13,155 bases of DNA, from contig CANRMK010000023.1 of the NCBI GenBank assembly GCA_947631715.1, forward strand, positions 1 to 13,155, read 5' to 3'. Shown here one piece after another: positions 1 to 6,639 of the stretch. The DNA comes from an uncultured Acetatifactor sp. (GTDB lineage Bacteria; Bacillota; Clostridia; Lachnospirales; Lachnospiraceae). The notes under the pieces were generated by a model. It saw only the letters and a list, made by a program, of their open reading frames with translations. It searched no databases and had not been told where the DNA came from. The position numbers and the translations under genes were made by a program. Position 1 is the first letter of the stretch. Each line of letters begins with the position of its first letter.

Positions 1-3
1 AAG

Positions 4-342
4 ATGGAGTTATCAGCGATCACAGGGCTCACCGGTGTGGCCGATGTCAATTCTTTAGAGGAGGCGTCTCTGACGGGCTCCCTTTTTGAAAAGGAAGAGG
101 AAGTGGCGGGCGGCACCCTGTTTGATGCCTTTTTGAATTCCGCCATCGGAAATATCAAGACTACGAACAGCTACCTGTCGGATTTTGAGGACGAAGAGGT
201 CAAGTTCATGCTGGGGGAGACGGAGACCACCCATGACGTGATGATCGCTCTTCAGAAAGCGTCTACTGCCCTGCAGTATACCGTTGCAGTCCGCGACAAA
301 ATTCTTGAGGCCTACAGAGAGATCATGCAGATGCAGATCTAA
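4..342 (+). CDS. fliE: Flagellar hook-basal body protein FliE
   Basis: FliE joins the MS ring (FliF) to the proximal rod and is among the first proteins exported through the flagellar type III gate. The 112-residue product is close to the usual size of about 100 residues. The conserved half is clear: a helical stretch around residues 39-70 (FDAFLNSAIGNI...), then HDVMIALQKAS near residue 79 and the family's C-terminal signature ending AYREIMQMQI. The first 35 residues are acidic and poorly conserved, as is usual. ATG at 4 is the first start in the window; its ribosome binding site and any upstream alternative lie outside, so the N-terminus is the uncertain part. fliF follows after 34 bp. By analogy with related operons flgB and flgC probably lie just upstream, which is inference. 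Confidence 0.93.
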   Translation: MELSAITGLTGVADVNSLEEASLTGSLFEKEEEVAGGTLFDAFLNSAIGNIKTTNSYLSDFEDEEVKFMLGETETTHDVMIALQKASTALQYTVAVRDKILEAYREIMQMQI

Positions 343-376
343 AGTACCAAGACTAAATCACTAAGGGAGAGGTATT

Positions 377-1993
377 ATGGCTGACAGGCTGAAAGAAATA
401 CCCGGGAAAATATTGGAGTGGTGGAATAAGTTCACCGCCAAGCAGAAGACGATTATCGTGTCAATCACTGCCGTGGTGATCTTTACCTTTGCTCTTTTGA
501 TCTACGTATTTACAAGGCCTCAGTATGTGGAGGTCGCTACCTGCGAGACCACGGCTGAGGCCTCCAAGATAGTAGACGTGCTGGAGGGAGCCGGCGTTAC
601 CCACAGGGAGTCTGCCAACGGTCTGACCATCGAGGTGGAGAAGAGCCAGCAGTCCACGGCTGCCCTTGCCATGGGCTCCGCGGGCTATGTGCCCAAGGGC
701 ATGTCCCTGTCCGACTTTATGGACACCAGTATGTCCACCACCGCCTCCGACCGGGAAAAGCAGTACAAGGAATGGATGGAGGCCGAGCTGGAGGAGACCT
801 TTTCCATCATCAGCGCCGTGGACGACGTGGTGGTCCTTTTGGACGTGCCGCCCCAGACGGGGACGCTTGTGGCCCAGCAGGAGGACTGCTCCGCATATAT
901 CCAGCTGAACCTAAAGCCGAACGGCGTCTTTTCGGACGCTCAGGCCACGGCCATGGCCAAGGCTGCGGCGACCTTTCTCGGCAATTCCAATACGGCCAAC
1001 ATCACCATCCTGGACGGTGACGGCAATATCCTTTTTGCAGGCGGAGACGATTATACGGCGGCCGGCGTCGCGAACTCCATCACGGAGCTCCAGAGCCAGG
1101 CGGAATCTATGCTCTCCAGCCAGATGAAGCGCGTCCTGTACGGCACCCAGCAGTTCGATATGATCGAAGTGGTGGGCCACCTGGAGGTGGACTATGCAGA
1201 GTACGAGAAATCCGTGAAAGAATACTATGCCCCGGACGGCCGGGAGGAGGGCATGTTCGCGGAGCAGGATCTGTATGAGTCCAGCAGCACCGGCGGCGTC
1301 TCAGGGATTCCCGGGACCGACTCCAACGATGATGACAACAACAATACTACTTATGTAAATCCGGACTACAGCAACAGTGAGAGCGAGTCCTCGGAGTCCC
1401 ATACCCAGTATCTGCCCAATGAGAGCGCGGAGCACTGGGTCAACCCTGCGGGCAGCATAAAATACGACAGCTCCTCCATGTCCATCGCCCTGATCAAATA
1501 CAGGGAATACAATGAGGAAAATGTGGAAGACCAGGGGCTTTTGGACGGCATTACTTGGGAGGAATTTAAGGAGACGAACGGCGCGGACACCCGGATGGAG
1601 GTGGACGACGATTATTACGATATGGCGGCCAACGCCACCGGCATCAGCCGGGATCGGATCACCATCATCGCCTATGAGCACCCGGTGTTCAACGACAAGG
1701 AGGGCTGGACCGCCCAGAGCACCAGCACCCTGATCAGTGTGCTGATGATCCTGCTCATTCTGGCGCTGCTGGCATTTGTGGTGCTTCGCAGCATGCGGAC
1801 CAAAAAGTCCGAGGAGGAAGAGGAGGAGCTCTCCGTGGAGAGCATGCTTCAGTCCACCGCGGACACCGGGCTGGAGGATCTGGAGGTGGAGACAAAGTCC
1901 GAGGTGCGGCTTCTGGTGGAGAAGTTCGTGGACGAAAATCCCCAGGCCGCGGCGACTCTGCTTCGCAACTGGCTGAACGAAGACTGGAGCTGA
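377..1993 (+). CDS. fliF: Flagellar MS-ring protein FliF
   Basis: FliF forms the inner-membrane MS ring on which the rotor and export apparatus are built. The 538-residue length fits the family. Two membrane segments are visible, at residues about 25-46 and 451-470, with the extracytoplasmic ring-building domains between them. The loop around residues 313-352 is very rich in Asp, Asn, Ser and Glu (for example SNDDDNNNTTY), matching the disordered, poorly conserved insert known in FliF. After the second membrane segment comes an acidic cytoplasmic stretch, then the conserved FliG-binding tail (about 506-538, containing EKFVDENPQAAATLLRNWL). ATG at 377 follows GGGAGAGG at 365-372. The stop codon at 1991-1993 sits inside a 15-bp tandem duplication. 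fliG begins 33 bp downstream, as expected for proteins that assemble directly. Confidence 0.96.
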   Translation: MADRLKEIPGKILEWWNKFTAKQKTIIVSITAVVIFTFALLIYVFTRPQYVEVATCETTAEASKIVDVLEGAGVTHRESANGLTIEVEKSQQSTAALAMGSAGYVPKGMSLSDFMDTSMSTTASDREKQYKEWMEAELEETFSIISAVDDVVVLLDVPPQTGTLVAQQEDCSAYIQLNLKPNGVFSDAQATAMAKAAATFLGNSNTANITILDGDGNILFAGGDDYTAAGVANSITELQSQAESMLSSQMKRVLYGTQQFDMIEVVGHLEVDYAEYEKSVKEYYAPDGREEGMFAEQDLYESSSTGGVSGIPGTDSNDDDNNNTTYVNPDYSNSESESSESHTQYLPNESAEHWVNPAGSIKYDSSSMSIALIKYREYNEENVEDQGLLDGITWEEFKETNGADTRMEVDDDYYDMAANATGISRDRITIIAYEHPVFNDKEGWTAQSTSTLISVLMILLILALLAFVVLRSMRTKKSEEEEEELSVESMLQSTADTGLEDLEVETKSEVRLLVEKFVDENPQAAATLLRNWLNEDWS

Positions 1994-2012
1994 TAGAACT
2001 GGAGCTGATATA
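1983..2012 (+). repeat. 15-bp tandem duplication across the fliF stop codon
   Basis: ACTGGAGCTGATAGA (1983-1997) is followed directly by ACTGGAGCTGATATA (1998-2012), matching at 14 of 15 positions. The first copy holds the last FliF codons and the TGA stop; the second lies in the fliF-fliG gap just before the fliG ribosome binding site. It looks like a slipped-strand duplication. Confidence 0.9.
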
Positions 2013-2026
2013 AGGAGAACAGGCAT

Positions 2027-3049
2027 ATGGCGAAAAGTGGATCAAAGGAAAGCGATCTGAAAGGGGTTCAGAAAGCCGCAGTGCTGCTGATCGCCCTGGG
2101 GCCGGAGAGATCCGCCGGCATTTTCAAACATCTGAAAGAGGAAGAGATTGAGGAGCTGACACTGGAGATCGCCAATACCAGAAGCGTCACGCCTCAGGTC
2201 AAGGAGGATGTGCTCAACGAATTCTATGAGGTCTGCCTGGCGCAGCAGTACATAGCCGAGGGCGGCATCAATTATGCAAAGGATCTGCTGGAGAAAGCGC
2301 TGGGAACGGAGAAGGCGCTGGATGTGATCGGCAAGCTGACGGCGTCTCTGCAGGTGAAGCCTTTCGAGTTCGTGCGCAAGACCGATGCGACGCAGCTGAT
2401 CAACTTTATCCAGGACGAACACCCTCAGACCATCGCCCTGATCCTCTCTTATCTGGCGCCCTCCCAGGCCGCTATCATCATATCGGCCCTGACGCCGGAC
2501 AGACAGGCGGATGTGGCCCGGAGGATCGCTGTGATGGACCGCACCAGCCCGGATGTGATCAAGGAAGTGGAGAAAGTGCTGGAATCCAAGCTTGCAAATC
2601 TGGTCAATCAGGATTACACCATCATCGGCGGCGTGGACGCTGTGGTGGAGATCCTGAATACGGTGGACCGGGGAACCGAGCGCCACATCATGGAGACTTT
2701 GGAGATCGAGGAGCCGGAGCTGGCGGACGAGATCCGGAAGAAGATGTTCGTGTTCGAGGACGTGCTCCTCTTGGACGACAGGGCCATTCAGCGCGTGCTG
2801 CGTGACGTGGACAACAACGACCTTGCCATTGCCCTTAAGGGCGCAAATGAACAGGTGCAGAACGCGATCTTTAACAACCTGTCCAAGCGTCTTGCGGTGA
2901 TGATCAAGGAGGATATGGAATTTATGGGTCCTGTCCGCATGAAAGATGTGGAGGAGGCACAGCAGAAGATCGTAAATATCATCAGAAAGCTGGAGGATTC
3001 CGGTGAGATCGTGATCTCCAGAGGCGGAGGTGACGAGATCGTTGTCTAG
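2027..3049 (+). CDS. fliG: Flagellar rotor switch protein FliG
   Basis: FliG is the rotor protein that contacts the MotA stator and, with FliM and FliN/FliY, forms the switch (C) ring. The 340 residues match the family length and show its three parts: an N-terminal FliF-binding domain (KAAVLLIALGPE at about 15-26), a middle domain with the conserved EHPQ motif at residues 131-134, and a C-terminal torque domain. The charged torque region is intact around residues 250-265 (DDRAIQRVLRDVDNND), followed by GPVRMKDVEEAQQ, a typical FliG sequence. ATG at 2027 is preceded by TAAGGAG at 2012-2018 with normal spacing. The 3' end overlaps the chosen start of fliH by 8 bp, suggesting coupled translation. 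Confidence 0.97.
   Translation: MAKSGSKESDLKGVQKAAVLLIALGPERSAGIFKHLKEEEIEELTLEIANTRSVTPQVKEDVLNEFYEVCLAQQYIAEGGINYAKDLLEKALGTEKALDVIGKLTASLQVKPFEFVRKTDATQLINFIQDEHPQTIALILSYLAPSQAAIIISALTPDRQADVARRIAVMDRTSPDVIKEVEKVLESKLANLVNQDYTIIGGVDAVVEILNTVDRGTERHIMETLEIEEPELADEIRKKMFVFEDVLLLDDRAIQRVLRDVDNNDLAIALKGANEQVQNAIFNNLSKRLAVMIKEDMEFMGPVRMKDVEEAQQKIVNIIRKLEDSGEIVISRGGGDEIVV
3026..3033 (+). promoter_or_regulatory. Ribosome binding site for fliH, inside the end of fliG
   Basis: GGAGGTGA matches the anti-Shine-Dalgarno complement at eight positions and lies within the last codons of fliG. The in-frame GTG at 3030 is part of this site itself, so TTG at 3042 is the more likely start. A weaker AGAGG at 3020-3024 could serve the GTG, so the choice is not certain. 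Confidence 0.6.
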
Positions 3050-3881
3050 GAATCTGGTAAAACAGTTCTTCGCCGCGGAATCGGAAGAAAAGCGCCTGAT
3101 CGACACGGAGGAACTGCTCAGACTGCGGGAGGAGAGGAACCTTGCAGTGAAAGCCGCTGCGCCTGACAGCGACGGATTTGTATCAGGACTGGACGCGGAG
3201 ACGGTAGATGTGCCCTCGGACGGCGGAGAATCCGGCAATGTGATCAAGGCGGGGGAGGATCCTGCCGCTCTGCTGGAGAAAGCCAGGGCGGAGGCCCAGG
3301 AGATCCTTTCTCAGGCACAGGCCCAGGCGGACCAGATCTTAAAGGACGCGGCGGCCCGGGCGGAGAGCGAAAGCGCCGATATCCGCGAGCAGGCCAGGAA
3401 GCAGGGATACGATGCGGGGCTTCAGAAAGCGAAATCCGAGGAGGAGATCCTAAAGCACGACTATCACGCCAGGGCGGAGGAGCTGGAGGCAGACTATGAG
3501 AAGCGCCTGGCCGAGATGGAGCCTCTCCTTGTGGACGCCATAACGGCAGTATATGAACATATATTTCAGGTGGAACTGGGTTCCCAGAGGGAGATCCTGG
3601 AACACCTGATCTCCAATACCATGCACGGGCTGGAGGGGAGCCACAGCTTCCTGATCCATGTGTCCAAAGAGGACTATTCCTATGTGAACATGCAGAAGAA
3701 ACAGATCTTGAACGGCGCCGTCTCCGGCACGGACGTAGTGGATATCGTGGAGGATATGACGCTGGATAAGAATCAGTGCATGATCGAGACGGACAGCGGG
3801 ATCTTTGACTGCGGGCTGGACACGCAGCTGTCCGAACTGCGCCGGAAGCTGATGCTGCTTTCCTGGTCTAAGGAGGAATGA
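3042..3881 (+). CDS. fliH: Flagellar assembly protein FliH (export ATPase stator/regulator)
   Basis: FliH dimers bind and restrain the FliI ATPase and link it to the C ring and export gate. From TTG 3042 the product has 279 residues and begins MSRNLVKQFF; the longer reading from GTG 3030 would add four residues. After a variable acidic N-terminus comes a long Ala/Gln/Glu-rich helix (about residues 80-150, with QAQAQADQIL and ARKQGYDAGLQKAKSEEE), typical of the FliH/YscL coiled coil. The C-terminal third is the conserved FliI-binding domain (EMEPLLVDAITAVYEHIF near the middle). Assignment rests on this helix pattern and on position between fliG and fliI, since the family is weakly conserved. 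The start overlaps the fliG stop and the stop lies within the fliI ribosome binding region, so translation is probably coupled on both sides. Confidence 0.9.
   Translation: MSRNLVKQFFAAESEEKRLIDTEELLRLREERNLAVKAAAPDSDGFVSGLDAETVDVPSDGGESGNVIKAGEDPAALLEKARAEAQEILSQAQAQADQILKDAAARAESESADIREQARKQGYDAGLQKAKSEEEILKHDYHARAEELEADYEKRLAEMEPLLVDAITAVYEHIFQVELGSQREILEHLISNTMHGLEGSHSFLIHVSKEDYSYVNMQKKQILNGAVSGTDVVDIVEDMTLDKNQCMIETDSGIFDCGLDTQLSELRRKLMLLSWSKEE
3870..3876 (+). promoter_or_regulatory. Ribosome binding site for fliI (TTG start)
   Basis: A consensus AAGGAGG lies nine bases before TTG 3886, supporting that unusual start for fliI. The nearer ATG at 3878 is in another frame and does not open FliI. 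Confidence 0.8.
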
Positions 3882-3885
3882 AGCC

Positions 3886-5205
3886 TTGCAGAGCACTTTC
3901 GTCAATGTGGAAAAATATAACAGGGCGCTGGAGATGAGCTTTGTCCGCAGAATGGGCAGGGTGGTGAACGTGGTGGGACTGACCATAGAGTCCGCCGGCC
4001 CTGACGCGAAGCTGGGCGACGTCTGCAAGATCATACCCGGCGGGGAGCGTGCGGGGGATCCCGTCATGGCGGAAGTGGTAGGCTTTAAGGACAAGAAGAC
4101 CCTTTTGATGCCCTATGATTCCGTGGACGGCATCGGGCTTGGAAGCATTGTGGAAAATACGGGAAATCCCTTGAGAGTGCTGGTGGGAGACGGGCTTTTG
4201 GGAAAGACGCTGGACGGCCTGGGGAGGCCGGTGGACGGCAGCGTGCCCGAGAACGGCACGTATTATCCTGTGGAGGCTGCGCCGCCGGATCCCATGAGCA
4301 GGGAGATCATCGACGAGGTGCTGCCCCTGGGAGTGAAAGCCGTGGACGGGCTGATCACCGTGGGAAAGGGACAGCGCATTGGCATCTTCGCGGGGTCCGG
4401 GGTGGGGAAATCCACCCTGATGGGCATGTTTGCCAGAAATACGAAAGCGGACATCAACGTGATCGCGCTGATCGGCGAGCGCGGCCGAGAGGTGCGCGAA
4501 TTTATAGAGAGAGACCTGGGAGAAGAGGGCATGAGGCGCTCGGTGGTGGTGGTGGCCACATCGGACAGACCGGCCCTGGAGCGCAACAAGGCGGCAAAGA
4601 CGGCCACCTCCGTGGCGGAGTATTTCCGGGATCAGGGAAAGGACGTGCTTCTGATGATGGATTCCCTGACCCGGTTTTCCATGGCCCAGAGGGAGATCGG
4701 CCTTGCCAGCGGGGAGCCGCCGGTGAGCAGAGGCTATCCCCCCAGCGTATATTCCGAAATGCCGAAGCTTCTGGAGCGGGCCGGCCGGGCGGCGAAAGGC
4801 TCCATCACCGGGCTGTACACAGTGCTGGTGGACGGCGATGACTTTAACGAGCCCATCACGGATACGGCCAGGAGCATTCTGGACGGCCATATCATGCTGG
4901 ACAGAAAGCTGGGCCACAAAAACCATTATCCGGCCATCGACATTCTCCAGAGCATCTCCAGGTGCATGAGCCAGATCGCAGAGAGAGAGCACAAGCAGGC
5001 CGCCGGCAAGCTGAAGAACGTGCTTGCCACCTATAACGAGGCGGAGGATCTGATCAATATCGGCGCATACAAAAGCGGCAGCAACCCGGCCATCGATTAC
5101 GCCATCACAAAGATCGATGCGGTGAACGAATTCCTGTGCCAGGATACAGAGGAAAAGTTCGATTTTGAGGCGAGTGTCGCCATGCTGGAGCAGCTGTTCG
5201 CATAA
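3886..5205 (+). CDS. fliI: Flagellum-specific export ATPase FliI
   Basis: FliI is the hexameric ATPase of the flagellar type III export system, related to F1-ATPase beta subunits; it helps unload and unfold substrates at the gate. The 439 residues match the family. The Walker A loop GSGVGKST is at residues 170-177. The Walker B strand LLMMDSLTR has its Asp at about 259. The hallmark of type III secretion ATPases, GEPPVSRGYPPSVYSEMPKLLERAGR-like, follows directly after it and is intact. An N-terminal beta-barrel region precedes the nucleotide domain. The start is TTG 3886 with a consensus ribosome binding site at 3870-3876, four bases after the fliH stop. No substitution of a catalytic residue was seen. 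fliJ follows after 12 bp. Confidence 0.97.
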   Translation: MQSTFVNVEKYNRALEMSFVRRMGRVVNVVGLTIESAGPDAKLGDVCKIIPGGERAGDPVMAEVVGFKDKKTLLMPYDSVDGIGLGSIVENTGNPLRVLVGDGLLGKTLDGLGRPVDGSVPENGTYYPVEAAPPDPMSREIIDEVLPLGVKAVDGLITVGKGQRIGIFAGSGVGKSTLMGMFARNTKADINVIALIGERGREVREFIERDLGEEGMRRSVVVVATSDRPALERNKAAKTATSVAEYFRDQGKDVLLMMDSLTRFSMAQREIGLASGEPPVSRGYPPSVYSEMPKLLERAGRAAKGSITGLYTVLVDGDDFNEPITDTARSILDGHIMLDRKLGHKNHYPAIDILQSISRCMSQIAEREHKQAAGKLKNVLATYNEAEDLINIGAYKSGSNPAIDYAITKIDAVNEFLCQDTEEKFDFEASVAMLEQLFA

Positions 5206-5217
5206 ATGTGAGGTCTT

Positions 5218-5682
5218 ATGGCGAAGTTTCATTATTCTATGCAGAGCATTCTGGATATCAAACTGAAGATGGAGGAGCAGGCCAAGCAGGAGTTTTCCGC
5301 TGCCAAGGCCGCTCTGGACAAGGAGCAGGCGCGCCTGGACCATCTGATCCGGCGGAGAGAGGAATATGAGAGAAAGGCGGAAAGCCTGCTGACGGGGAGC
5401 TTAAAGCTTCAAGAGATCGAGGAAAACAGGAATGCCGTCCTGAGCATGGACGGATTTATCGCAGACCAGCGCCTGAACGTGGAGGCTGCGGAGCGCGGGC
5501 TGGAGCAGGCCAGGGAGCAGCTCACGGAAGTGATGAGAGAGCGCAAGACTCATGAAAATCTAAAGGAGAAAGCGTTTGAACAGTTCCTGGAGGACGAAAA
5601 GCACCGTGAGGGCAAGGAAGTGGATGAGCTGACCAGCTATGTGTACGGACAGCGGATCAATGAAAAAGCATCTGTTATGTAA
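5218..5682 (+). CDS. fliJ: Flagellar export chaperone FliJ
   Basis: FliJ is the central stalk-like coiled coil of the FliI hexamer, comparable to the F1 gamma subunit, and links ATPase activity to the FlhA export gate. The 154-residue product is almost wholly helical and charged, near the usual length of about 145-150. Its opening, FHYSMQSILDIKLKMEEQAK, is typical of Gram-positive FliJ, and the rest shows heptad-like Leu/Ala spacing with many Glu, Arg and Gln. ATG at 5218 has only a weak, close GTGAGG (5208-5213) before it, so expression may rely on coupling to fliI, which ends 12 bp upstream. Position directly after fliI supports the call. Coiled coils give weak sequence matches, hence slightly less than full confidence. 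Confidence 0.92.
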   Translation: MAKFHYSMQSILDIKLKMEEQAKQEFSAAKAALDKEQARLDHLIRRREEYERKAESLLTGSLKLQEIEENRNAVLSMDGFIADQRLNVEAAERGLEQAREQLTEVMRERKTHENLKEKAFEQFLEDEKHREGKEVDELTSYVYGQRINEKASVM

Positions 5683-5694
5683 AAGAGGAAAATT

Positions 5695-6561
5695 ATGGCA
5701 AGGGAAATAAGCGCGGAGGCCCAGGCGGAGAAGAGGCGCATAGAGGGCGAGAAAAAGCAGCTGAAAAAAGACCAAAAGGAACAGCGCAAGGAGGCAAAGC
5801 GCCGGGCTAAGGAGATCGCAAAGCAGGAGGAAGCCTTAGGCGACGAGGAGAGCAACGGCTTTGTGACGTTCGTGGCCACCCTTTTTATCGTGGTGCTCTG
5901 GCTGGCGGTGATCTGCGTTGTGATAAAGCTGGATATCGGAGGGTTCGGCAGCTCTGTGCTGACTCCCATCTTAAAGGACGTTCCTGTGCTGAATAAGATC
6001 CTGCCGGGAGTGTCCGTGACGGAGACGAACGATCCCGAGAGCTACGGCGGCTACTCCAGCCTGCCGGAGGCGGTGGAGTACATTAAGGAGCTGGAGCTGG
6101 AGATCGAGCGGCTGCAGGGCGCTTCCGCGTCCAAGGATGCGGATATCGAGGAGCTGAGGGCGACGGTGGCGCGTCTGAAAGAATTTGAGGACGCCCAGGT
6201 GGAGTTCGACCGGATCCAGAAAGAGTTCTATGACGAGGTGATCGCCTCCGACAAGGGGCCCGGGCCGGAGGAATTCCGGAAATGGTATGAGGAAATGAAC
6301 CCTGCCATGGCGGAGTCTCTGTACCGCCAGGTGGTGGTGCAGCTGGAGGAGAGCTCGGAATTCCAGGAGTATGCCGACGCTTACGCCCAGATGAAGCCAA
6401 AGGCTGCGGCTGCGGCCCTGGAGGAGCTGATGAACACGGACACGAATCTGGTGTCCAGGATCTTAAAGGCGATCAGCGTGGAGAGCCGGGCGGAGATCCT
6501 GGATCAGATGAGTGCGGACAGCGCAGCAAAGATTACAAAAATTATGAATCCAGACTCTTAA
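5695..6561 (+). CDS. MotE/YlxF-like flagellar membrane protein
   Basis: The 288-residue product has a strongly charged, Lys/Glu/Arg-rich helical cytoplasmic segment (about 1-52), one membrane span (about 56-77), an extracytoplasmic coiled coil (about 120-165), and a helical C-terminal region (about 185-288) with KPKAAAAALEELMNTDTNLVSRIL and ISVESRAEILDQMSADSAAKI. The latter resembles the MgtE-N-like fold seen in MotE and FlbB. Gene position between fliJ and fliK is that of B. subtilis ylxF. MotE proteins act in motor assembly around FliL and MotB in some bacteria; that role here is inference. The cytoplasmic coil seems long for the family and could make a contact with the export apparatus or rotor. 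AGAGG at 5684-5688 supports the ATG at 5695. Identity as a flagellar operon gene is firm; exact function is not. Confidence 0.85.
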   Translation: MAREISAEAQAEKRRIEGEKKQLKKDQKEQRKEAKRRAKEIAKQEEALGDEESNGFVTFVATLFIVVLWLAVICVVIKLDIGGFGSSVLTPILKDVPVLNKILPGVSVTETNDPESYGGYSSLPEAVEYIKELELEIERLQGASASKDADIEELRATVARLKEFEDAQVEFDRIQKEFYDEVIASDKGPGPEEFRKWYEEMNPAMAESLYRQVVVQLEESSEFQEYADAYAQMKPKAAAAALEELMNTDTNLVSRILKAISVESRAEILDQMSADSAAKITKIMNPDS

Positions 6562-6600
6562 TGAATTGGGGGTGATGGCCGAAATAAAAGATGGAATAAA

Positions 6601-6620
6601 ATTTTCAGCACTTTGAAAAT
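6601..6620 (+). repeat. AT-rich inverted repeat ahead of fliK
   Basis: ATTTTCA (6601-6607) and TGAAAAT (6614-6620) are perfect 7-bp inverted arms with a 6-base loop, lying in the 78-bp gap before fliK and just upstream of its ribosome binding site. The hairpin would be weak because its arms are AT-rich. The in-frame TTG at 6613 straddles the loop and right arm, which argues against that start for fliK. A function is not shown. Confidence 0.5.
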
Positions 6621-6627
6621 GAAAGAG

Positions 6628-6634
6628 AGGAGGT
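6628..6634 (+). promoter_or_regulatory. Ribosome binding site for fliK
   Basis: AGGAGGT ends six bases before ATG 6640. A longer in-frame reading from TTG 6613 or ATG 6619 would translate through this site, so ATG 6640 is chosen. Confidence 0.85.
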
Positions 6635-6639
6635 CAGAA

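Noticed and set aside
1316..1432. Asp/Asn/Ser-rich stretch in FliF as an inserted foreign element
   Set aside because: Disordered acidic inserts at this place are usual in FliF, and the frame and flanking domains are intact.
1301..2026. 241-residue open frame on the minus strand opposite the fliF 3' half
   Set aside because: Shadow frame; the apparent hydrophobic stretches come from the reverse complement of the acidic and low-complexity parts of fliF.
2042..3247. 401-residue open frame on the minus strand opposite fliG and fliH
   Set aside because: Shadow of fliG/fliH codon bias; no domain, and no ribosome binding context that outweighs the + strand genes.
3868..5343. 491-residue open frame on the minus strand opposite fliI
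   Set aside because: It mirrors the well-supported fliI gene; C/G-rich third positions often leave the opposite strand open. Its translation is His/Gln-rich with no recognisable domain.
6575..6616. 13-codon mini frame (MAEIKDGIKFSAL) in the motE-fliK gap
   Set aside because: Its only ribosome-binding-like bases touch the start codon with no spacing, and it ends inside the inverted repeat. A leader peptide cannot be excluded but nothing supports it.
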